Source: Hyaloraphidium curvatum (taxonomy: Eukaryota > Monoblepharomycota > Hyaloraphidiomycetes > Hyaloraphidiales > Hyaloraphidiaceae). From it: DNA of 64,000 bases. The stretch spans positions 124,001 to 188,000 of the forward strand of contig JAIVFI010000031.1 in NCBI GenBank assembly GCA_025558095.1, given 5' to 3'. A program made the position numbers and the translations under genes. Positions 9,652-19,700 of this stretch are shown in pieces. The first letter of the stretch is position 1; every line of letters begins with the position of its first letter. The notes beneath the pieces were generated by a model, which made no database searches, was not told the DNA's origin, and saw only the letters and a program-made list of their open reading frames with translations.

Positions 9652-10723
9652 TTATCCGGCAGTTCCGCGCAAAGCAGCGGGGTGGGTGAAGGTGGCAGGC
9701 CGCTGGCCGGTGGCGATGATGTGCAAGAACACTCGAATGAGGCACAGCGTCGCCGACCGATTCTTGTTGACTTCGAGCTTGTCCTTGAAGCCGTGCTTGT
9801 CCGAGCGGCCGGTACAGGACGGGCAGACCTTGTGCTCGACGTCGCCCTTGCGCAGAGGGTACGCCTTGAGTTCCGAGAGGCACGTGGGGCACCGCTGCGA
9901 CGTGTTGTGCTCGCCGAGCATCACCACCAGGAAGTGGCGCGAGAGCAGCTCGGCGATGCCGCCGCGGTACGGCATCTTCGACGACGAGCCCTGGCCAGCG
10001 CCGCAGAGAACAATGGGGTTGGGCACGGCGGCGATGCGGTCGACGGCCTGCTCCGCGGCCTCGCGCGCCGCGCGCTCCGTGATCCTGAGCTCCTCCGCGG
10101 TAGGCTTGCGGCCACCGTGCGCGCCCTGGGCCTGCCGGACGGCGGCGTTGTAGGTCTCGACATACGTCTTGCGCCGCCACAGGGCCTCGCAGGCCTCCGT
10201 GATCCAGTTGACGATGGCGTTGCTGCGGGCCTGGAAGGCGCGGAACCGGTAGGCCTTGGCCAGCTGGGTTTTGCGGCTCTGCGCGTGGTCGAGGAGGGGG
10301 CCGGCACTGCGGAGGAAGGCGGCACCTGGGCACGGGAAAGAGGTTAGCACTGCGGCGCTCAGAAACGCGGACGACAGCTCGCGCACCGGCCATGACGCCG
10401 TCCATGGGGTACGGCGACCTGGAGATCCCGCGCAGCCCCTGCGACATCGCGCCATGTGCCTCCCACCAGGCCGCCGACCTCGCCTCCTCGTCGCGCGCAC
10501 GGTACCCGGCGGACGAGAGGGGCTCGAACTTGCGGTGCACGGTCAGCTGCTCCAGCTGGCCACCCTCGCCGCGGAAGTGAACGGTGACGCTGATCGTGTG
10601 GCCGCCGGTGCCGGGGTCGACCGCGACCAGGATCGCCTCGAGGGCGAGGCTGTCTGCCGCCTCGACGGTCGTCGAGTGCCTGAAGAAGTACGGCACGTCC
10701 TTGCCATCCGTCTGCAGCTTCTG
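9652..10723 (-). other. Fanzor/TnpB-like RuvC nuclease domain with zinc ribbon
   Basis: This is the C-terminal part of the giant gene. A TDG motif (about 10703-10711) precedes RuvC-I, LVAVDPGTGGHTISV, with the catalytic Asp codon at 10616-10618. After an intron come a helical segment and the RuvC-II-like NPIVLCGAGQGSSSK. The canonical Glu position there is occupied by Gly/Ala. A Glu sits just before the TS motif in GEHNTSQRCPTC (codon 9910-9912), matching the relocated Glu known in Fanzors. A CPTC/CPSC zinc ribbon follows. RuvC-III reads EVNKNRSATLCLI, where TnpB and Fanzor proteins have Asp after the basic residue. Here it is Asn (codon 9760-9762). Fanzors are eukaryotic RNA-guided DNA endonucleases derived from transposon TnpB. 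Confidence 0.75.
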
Positions 10724-13700
10724 ATATCGGTGGCCGCCGGGGCCGGATGGATGGCGACAGCAAAGCTGTCCTTCCAGGACCACGATTCGCGCGTGGTCAT
10801 GCGTGCCGGCGGCTCCGGCGCGAACGTGGCAGCACGACGAGGAGCAGCGGCTGGATATCGGGGTCGAGCCGCAGGCCGGGGGCCCGCGCGGGGCGGGAGG
10901 AGAGGGAGGAGTGGGTGGAGGAGCAGGAGGGATGCCGGCGGTCGCGCTCGCGGCCTCGTTGTCCGCCGCCGGCGCCGTTGCCGTGGTCGCGGCCTTGATG
11001 TGCCGATGCCCGGCGAGTTCGGGCAGCGTGCGGCGAAATGCGTTGCTGGTCACCTGCGCATATTGCTCAGGCTGCGCGACGGACCACGTGCACGACGTCG
11101 AGCTGGCGGAGCAGTGGCTGCGCGGCACCGGATGGCGTGAGACTCTGGCGCCGGCACGCACATCAAAGCTGGAGACGCACCCGCAGGTCGGCATGCATCC
11201 GTCGCAGTCTCGCTTTGCCGCCTCGCAGGGCTTGCATGTCGGCAGCTCGTACACGCACGCGCGGTTGGCCGCGGCACAGTCGCTGATCGCGGGCGTCAGC
11301 AACTCGAGATTAGGCATATCGGCGTCGTTGATCGTGCTTGACACCTACGAGCAGCCGGGGTACAGCCGATCGCACTTGCCCTTCTTGCAGCCCCTGCAGT
11401 CGATTGGCCACCGCGGGTTGTCGCCGAGGATCGGATCTCCCGCCTGCCTTTGAGCGGTCGTCAGCATCTGCCCGCAGTCAGCTGCCGCTGCGCCAAGTGA
11501 CCCACCGCAGTCTTGGTCCGCACGCCGCCGAGTTGGTTGTAGCGGTGCGGATGGCGCTGGTTGGTCACAAGTATCCGCGTTTCTGTGCCGTTGGACTGGA
11601 AGTGGTTAGACTTGTAGGGCTCGAACCTGTCCACGTGCGCGTCCCCGCGGTCCATCGCCTGACCGCGTACGACGCGGGCAAGGCCGGGGATCATCTTGTT
11701 CATGAGCGCGGGGAGGCCGGGTGCCGTGGCGGTGTCGATCGATGTTTGCTGATTCTGCTTGTCCAGGGCATCCTCGACGGCCTTGATGCGCGGCACTTTC
11801 CAGCCGCGAACGACGTCGGCAAGGGCAAACGCGACGGGCTTGCCGTCCATGTCGGTGCCGCCCTCCTTCAGCCGATGCAGATGTCCGATATAGGCGGAGA
11901 TCCAGCGCCCGAACGCCGAGTTGTCCACGGGCTGGAAGCGGTCCCCGGCATGGAGCCGTGGCACGACGTTCTGGCGCAGCTCGCCCGCCACGACCCCGCG
12001 GCGGACCATCACCAGCTGCTCCACCAGAGTCTGCTTGGTGAGCTCGGTTGCGCCCAAGCCGACCTCGGTGCGCACGTCGTCCTTGTGCTTGGCCGTGCGG
12101 ACACCTCCGTCCGCAACCGTGAGCAGGTTCAGGAACAGGTCGAAGGCGGCCTCGATCGGCCCGCGCTTCTCTGCCGACAGGTCCGCGGTGAAGCGCTCTC
12201 GAAGACCGGCAACGTCGCCCTCCACCTCGCCGACCAGGATGGTTGCGCGGGCGTAGATGTCCAGCACCGTCTCGGCGGGCGTCTCGTCCGCCACGGCCCC
12301 GGCAGTGTCCGCGTCGTCGTCGCCCGTGGCCTGGCGCACCCCGGCGAACTCGACCTCCTCCGCCTCCTCGTCTCCCTCTTCTTCGGTCGCGACCGCGCGC
12401 GCGCCGCGCTTCGGCGGAACGAGGACGCAGCGGAGGCGGTAAGCCAGCGCGTTGATGAGCCCGCGCGGGACCCCGGGCGCGAACGCCTTGGAGAGGTAGG
12501 CGTGCGCCTTGTTGTACACCAGGCGGCGGAGACCGTCGCGGGCGAGGCGCGTGAGGGTGGCGAAGAGACGGCCGGAATGGATCTGCCCGAAAGCACCGGG
12601 GAACAGCTTGTAGGAGTGGTGAATGGTCTCGTGCTCGATGAACGAGTCCGAGATTGCCAGCGACGCGGCGGCGAGCGAGACCATGAGCGGGGTTCCGGAG
12701 GCGTCGGAGTCGGGAAAGTTCGCGTAGGCCCGCGGGAGCAGGCGCTCGATCGCCAGGCGCGCACCCTCGTCGACGTTTGCCGCGGCGCGCCAGGAAGGAC
12801 CGACGACGGCGGCGTCGCCCGGCACGAGGGAGGGGTCCGGGATGAGGTTGATCGCGGTGATGGAATCCGCGAGGTGCGACGGGAGCTTGACCCCCGAGAT
12901 CGGGTGCGGGGCCATGGCGACCTCGACGTCGGTCTGCCGGATGAGCTCGTCGTTGGTGACGGGCTGCAGCCGCAGGCTGGCGACGCCACCAGTGGAGAAG
13001 GGAAGCGGGGTGGTGGAGACGTTGCGGCCGGCAGAGGCGGCATCTAGCACCTTGCGCATGTTGACGCCGAGGCCCACGAGTAGCGCGGGGCGGAAAGCTC
13101 GGAGCTCGTGTCGCAGGAACTCGAGCTGCATGCGGCGGTGGAGCGCCATCGCGCGGCGAGCCTCGTCCTTGGTGAGCTCGGGGGCCTTGTCCCGACCGAC
13201 GCGGAGCATTAGGGGGAGATCGCAGCAGCAGCACTCGTCGCCGTCGTTCTGCGCGGAGGCGTCAGTCGAGTGCTCGGAAGGTTAAGGCAATCAACACCCA
13301 CGAAGAGCATCGGGCACATCCTGTTGACGTCCGCGAACACGATGTTGCCCAGAACGCGGCAGCGCGCGGCGGTCGCAGCCTGCCAGTGAGGGTCCTCGGG
13401 GTCCTTGAGGGGCACGATCTCCTTGATCACGTCGATGTCGGCCTTGATGGCCATGATGTCCTTCTCCAGGACCTCGGCGGGGTACCGACCGGGATCGCCG
13501 CGCTGCGTCGATGTGTCAGCACGGGTGAGGGTGTGTGTGCTTCCGAGCGACGGGGAGCCCACCTTGGCGCGCTCGAGGGCGCTCTGCAGCCGGTGCAGGG
13601 CGACGACGTCGAGAACGTTGAACAGGAGCTTGTTGGTCGGGTTGAGGAAGTGGCGGCGGGAACCAAGGAGCACGTCGAGCTTGGGGCAGTTCCCAAAGAG

Positions 13701-16700
13701 CAGCGTGACGGGAAGCGAGGGGTCAAAGGCCGGCGCCGACAGGTCCCCGTACACGAAGCGGCGGGTGGGATCGTCCAGGGCGCCGCCGCGGTGGAAGGCC
13801 AGCCCAGGCTCTCGGGCGAGCACGCGGAACCTGGCTTCCACGAAATCAACAAAGGCAAGGCCGCGCAGCTGCCTGCCGGCGGCTTCTTGCATCGCGGTGA
13901 GGAGGCGATCGCTGCCCATTGCGATGCTGGTTTCGCGCATCGCCTGCCGATAATCGCGCCGGAGGTCGGGGTCCACGGGCTGCGGCGCCGGGATCTCGGT
14001 GCGGTCGGGTCCCGCATTCTCGTCCGTCGCAAATGCCAGCTCGGCAGGCAGCCCGAGGATCTCGTCCGCGCGGTCCTGGCCATCCGCCCCGCGGGGACTC
14101 CAGGATCTGAGCGGCGCCAGGCGGAGTATGTTGCGTTGCAGAAACAACCTCTTCCTTCCGTCCTCCTGGTCGGTTGAAATGGGCTGGTCCAGGTACTCGC
14201 GCGCGAGGTCCGGGAAAATGCGGCACAGAGTTCCGACCTCCATCTCCGCCGCCCGCTCCAGATGCGGGTTGCGCTGCCGCGGCGGCTTGCCGCTTTTCGC
14301 GAGATCCTCTGCGTAGGCAGCCCCCGCGGCCGCCTTCTTCAGCTTCAGCCACTCCTCAAAGCCACTGCGGATTCGCACCGGGTCCTCGTCCGCTTGCAGG
14401 CCGATCCGGGTTAGTTCGGCATCCAGCTCCCTGAGGAAGGCGCGGATCTCGGGGATCCCCGGACCCATTCGAGCTGGATCTCCGCCGCCCTCGAGCCTCA
14501 GCGCGGTGGCGACCGCCGCGTACGTATTATCAATTAGGGCTTCCGGATCGGAGCAGTTGAGAGACGGAGGCACTCCCGGGAACCACGCAGCCCGCTGCTC
14601 TTCGTTCAAGTGCAGGTACGTGTCCAGGACGACGCGGAATGCGGCATTGCCGGCCATCAGCAACCTCTGCTGCGTGCGGAACGCCAGCGCCATGAAGTCG
14701 CCGAACTTGCGCCTCTCCGCGAGCTCGACCTCGGCCTGCTTCTCCGTGCCGACCATAGCATGCTGCTTCCGCATAAAGTCCTCGATGTCCGCGTCCGACG
14801 GCCTGCCGTTGCCCTGCCGCACCTGCGCCCAGATGAAATCCTTCACAGGGCCCGACCAGGGCTGCACCAGGTGGTCGAGGACGGGGCCAGGGATCGTGAC
14901 GGGGCTGCTGCCCGCGCCGCCGCCCTTGCGCGCGTCTTCCTCCTCCTCCTCTTCCGCCTCGTCCATCTTGGCGTCCTTCGGATCCAGCTTGAAGCCCTCG
15001 TCGGCCTTCCCGCGGCCGCGCTTCTGCTTCTTGGGCGCGGGCGCGGGAGCCGAATCCTGGCGACCTGCGCCCCGCGCGTTGCCCGACGCCGGCGCGTGAT
15101 CGCCGGGAACGTGCTCCCAGCGCAAGCCTTCGGCGTCCACTTTGCGCAGCCTAACCAACAGGCGCGGCCATTCGGCCCCACGACCCTGCTCCGGTGCTCC
15201 CTCTCGATCGCCCGCGGGTTCCCCTGCACCAGACGTCTCCTTGGTCGCGCTCCGGGGATCCACAGTCGCGTGCAGCGGGTCGAACATCGGTTCGGCCCTC
15301 CCCTTGCCCTTGGCCTGCCTCGTTCTCTGCCTAATCTCGTCGTCCTCTGGAGCTTCGTCGTCGTCCTCTTCCGGATCCGGACCCGCCGCGGGCGCCTCGT
15401 CCATCGGCACGTCGTCCACGGCAGTCGCGGCGCCGCCGGCGGGGGCGTCCTCCATCATCGCCTCCTGAGCCGGTTCGGGCGATGGTGAAGCCTCGGGAGG
15501 GTCCAGCTCCATGGGCGCCGGCGCGGCAGCTCCCGCTGCGGTGCCTCCGGGGGGTCCTGCGTCCGCGGCAGCTGCCGCACTCCCGCCCGAGCTCCCGCTA
15601 GCAGACCCGGAGGCGGCTTCCGCCGCGACTGCCGCGCACACCGCGTCCCTAGCGGCGCCCGGCGTGGCGGTCGAACGGATCGCGGTGCTGCCGACAAGGA
15701 AGATGTAGCCGTCCCCGTCGGGCTCCTCCTTGGCCGCGTTCCAGGCGTGCTTGCCGACGACCTCGCGCCTTTCCTCCTCGTTCTTGGCCCGCCGCTCGAA
15801 CGCGGCCTGGATGCCCTCGCCCATCTTAATGGCGACCTTGACCGCGGCGTCTCGCTCCGGAGTCATGGCCTGACTGGACGCCGGTCCCGACGACGATCCC
15901 GAAGTCGGGCCCGCGCTGGCCGATGCCGATGCGCCGGCCGAAGGGTCGGCCGTCTGCTGCGGGTCCACCGGTGCCGGGGAGGAAGGACCGGGCGCGGCAG
16001 CGGCGGGCAAAGGCTGCGCGAGCGCGGCCTGGCGACGGTTGTGCGTGAGCTCGATGTCATCAACCGCCGCCGTTCGCTCCCCACCTTCAGGCTCACGTAC
16101 TGGTGCCGCCGTCGGGGCCTCGGAGACGGGGTCCCGGCGATGCTGCCCGGAACGGGCCGCTGGCCGAGCTTCTCGAGCACGTCGATGAGCTCCTCCTTCA
16201 TGCTCTCGCGCGTCTTGGCGTCCGCCTTCGTGAGCTTCTCGCCCGGGTCGTACCGCCCGTCGAGCCTCCGAAGACCGCTGCGCAGCTCGTTCCGCCGGGC
16301 CTCCAGCGCCTCCCGGTGGTCCGCAGCGAGTGGATCCATGGCAAAGACCTCGGCCAGGGGCACGAGGAGGGGAAACATGGCCTGCGCCGACGGCGCGACG
16401 TCGAGCGGAAGCCGGAGACGGCGCTGCGGCGTCCCGTCCGCCCGCTTGCCCTCGGTCTCGTGGTAGATGCGGACCAGCTCCTCCTTGTCGGCCGCGATGA
16501 GATCGCGGGGTTTGGGGGTGACGAGGTTGTTCTGCACGACCATGTCCAGGCACGTACGGATCCAGCCGGACCCCGGAACAGCTTCCCGCGCCTGGAGCCA
16601 CGCGGCGTCAATGATCGCCTTGTTCGCCCGCAGCACGTCCCGGAACCGCTTGGCGCCCTGCGGGGAGGGACAGTGAGCCGCCGTTCCCTTCAGCCTGATC

Positions 16701-19700
16701 GCAAAAGCTCCGAATCAACGACACCCACGATGAAGTGGCTCGTCGTGTTGTGGCTTCCCGCCACGAGCACCGATGCCTTGAGCTCCTCCGCGGTCACGTC
16801 CAGGTGCGCCAGGATATCCTGCTTCAGGAACAGGCTCGGCGTCGCCCCCTTGACGTCGGTGAACAGATCGGCGATCCCGTGTATGGCGCCCTCGCGGACG
16901 GCCATGTACAAGGGGTCGCGGTCGCTCGTGACGACCAGGCGCAGCTCCTGTTCGCCGTGGGAATCCAACCGCAGCTCCGCGTCGCGGACAAAATGGCCGT
17001 CAGCCTCAGCCACCACGAGCTGAACATCCGTCGCGCCGAACATGGCGTGCGCAGCCCGGAGGCGGTCGCGGACGAGGCGCGAGAGAACGAGCATGAGGCC
17101 GGGCCCCAGGCGAGCGGAGCTTGCAACGTGGCCGGCGCGAGCCGTTGCTAGACCTGGATGGAATGAGATGAAGGCGGTGAGCGGGAGCCGTTTTCGGGGG
17201 GTGGTCCCTTGTGAGACCCACGATTGGCACCGGTACGATCGTCCGGCCGGTCGAAGGCCTTGCGCACGCCGTCGGCGCCCGGCTTGCCCGCGACCTTGAG
17301 GAAGCCCTTGAGGGCGCCGTTGAAGCTCTCCGAGTTGGCCGTCCCGCGCTTCTCGGCCTCGTGCACCTGCTTCCGCAGGGCGTAGAACGCGCCTCCTTGC
17401 TGCTGCTGCTGCTGCTGCTGGCCGTCGAACACCTCCGGTACCAACTGCCACGGCTCTGCATCCGCTGCCCCGGGCAACGCGATCGGGTGCTTGCCCGCGC
17501 GGGCCTGCTGTGTTCCCTGCGCGGACGGCTTGGGCGCCCCGGTCTCGAAGTAGACGACAACGGTGTCGCCGCGGGCGCGAGACGCCGGCGTTGCCCTGAG
17601 CAGCCGCTTAAGCTTGTCCACGAACGCGCGCGCGAGCTCCCCCAGGCTGTCCTCCACCCAGGGGAGGGTCTCGTCGGCCGGCGGCAGGGTCATTGAGTCC
17701 GCACGCCCAAAGAGGAGCGGCGCCAGGGCCTGCCGCGCCTTGGCCTCGTAATCCGAGCCGAGGATGGAATGCAGGATCACGGAGGCGTCGACGTAGAAAC
17801 AGATCCGGTTGAAGGGAATGCGCTGCCGGGCGAGGTGGTCGTCGATCTGCAGGCGGTACGATGCGCCGCCGTGCAGCTTCATCGCCACGGGCCAGATCTC
17901 CTTGTTGGTCGCGGTCTTGCCGCCGCCGTGCTTGCCGCCGATGGTCTGCACCTCGCCTTCCGTCAGCGTGCCGGTGAGGCCGCCGCCGGCCTTCTTCTTG
18001 CCGCCCTTGCCGCCTGCCCGCGCCGTCGTGCCCTCGGGGGTGTCCATGGCCGGCAGCTCGACGCGTGGGCCGCGCGCGGGGGTTGCTGCAGCAGAAGTTG
18101 CCGCGCGAGAGGGCTGGGACGGAGAAGGCCCGGAGGAAGCGGGCTCGGAGGGAGACGGAGCCGCGGCCGGGGTGGAGTGCGCGGGCGAGACCGAGGGGCC
18201 GGGCGCGGCACCAGCATTGGCGTTCCGCAACCCCGCCCTGCGCGAGGTCCGTTCCGTGCCCACCCCCCTGCCGCCAGTCGTCACCTCCGGATCCGGGTCG
18301 CTGTCCTTGTCGTCGCCCTCGTCCTCGTCCTCCGACCGAACCCGCTTGGGCGTCTTGGGCACCTGGCCGCCCCTCCCACCCCGACCACCGCCCCTGCCTC
18401 CCCTCCCCCGCCTTCCTCCGCTCGAAGTCGCGTTCTTGGCCCCGCCGGGTAGGCGGACGGTGGCCAAGAGGGTGGCCTCGTTCCAGAGCAGGTCCCCGAC
18501 CTGCTCGTCCCCGACCTGCCCGTCTTTCTCCAGGACGAGGCCGCTCCGTGTGCGTAGGTAGAAGGACGTCTTGGGGACGCCGAGGCGGGCTGCGACGGAT
18601 TTCTGCGCGCGGATTGGGAGGTCAGCAAGACAGCCGGGTGCCATGGTGAGAATTTGGCCCACCTTGAGCGCCGAGATCCGCAAGTCGGAGCCCACGCGGA
18701 CCGTCAGGGTCTTGTTCAGCGAGTGCAGGCCGTCGCTGAGGGTGATGGGGAAGGAGGAGACGAATAGGGTGAACTTGCGAAGCCGGCGGGCAAAGACGGA
18801 GCTGCCGGCCTGGATCCCGCACTGGCCCAGCGACGCTGCGGGGCAAAGTCGCCTGCGCCGATGGTGGTCGGAAAAGAGGTCGACGGCAGAGACACGGCAG
18901 CCGATGCGGTCTGCGACGAGGACCTGTCGCGATCGGGAATGGGCGTAGGAAGGGCGTCAACTGCTTGCGCCTCGACAGGAATGGATCGCGACGAACCTGG
19001 AGATCAGACACCGTATCCGAGGCGCGCATCGAGATCTCAACCCCGCGCGAGGCGTTGTGCCCAGCCACAACGTCGGACGGGAGGTGCAGAATGAAGAGCA
19101 CCTCCGGCTCGTCGACCTCGCCCGCCTCGGCGGCGGTCCACGGGCCGGCCAAGGTGAACCGCGAGAGCGGTCCATTCCAAGGGACCCGGGGAGCGGGCTC
19201 GTCGTCGGCGCCACCCGCAACAGGCAGAGAGCGCGCGCCGGCGTCATGAAGAGGAGGTCCGCTGGGCGGCGCCGCCTCCGACGCGACTGCGGGGCTTCCG
19301 CCCTCTCGCCAAGCGGACGACGACGGCCGGGTGAGGGGCGTCGGGGGGTCGTCGTCTCCGTCGCGGCGCTCTGGGCCTGCCGCCACGACCGCAGAAACGG
19401 CGGGGTTGGGGGAGGGAGGTCGGGGAGCTGGTCGAGAGGCTGGGGTCCAGGGCGCGGGCGCATTGTCGACAGCTCCGGCGACGACCTTGGCCGCAACAGC
19501 GTCGGCAGCCAGTGGCCCGGGCCCTGCGGCAAGCCCGGCATCGGCAGCGCGCGGTGCGGGTTCGGCGGCGGAGGCGTCCGGCTCGGAGGGAGGGTGGATG
19601 GTCAACGACGGAGCCGGGATGAGCGCGGCGCCCGAGGCCGGCCTGACGGGGGGTGTCCACGAGGCCGGAGGCGTCTCCATCACACCACACTGGTGGTCGT

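Noticed and set aside
11461-11505. A 38-nt intron ending just before atgctgacg in the giant gene
   Set aside because: An acceptor 24 nt further on (aaaggcag) keeps the frame, gives a 62-nt intron like the others and places a ctgac branch point correctly, so it is preferred.
16103-17023. Long open frames antisense to the giant gene and other genes
   Set aside because: Their translations are Arg/Ser/Pro-rich mirrors of the coding strand, typical of high-GC third positions; no motifs.
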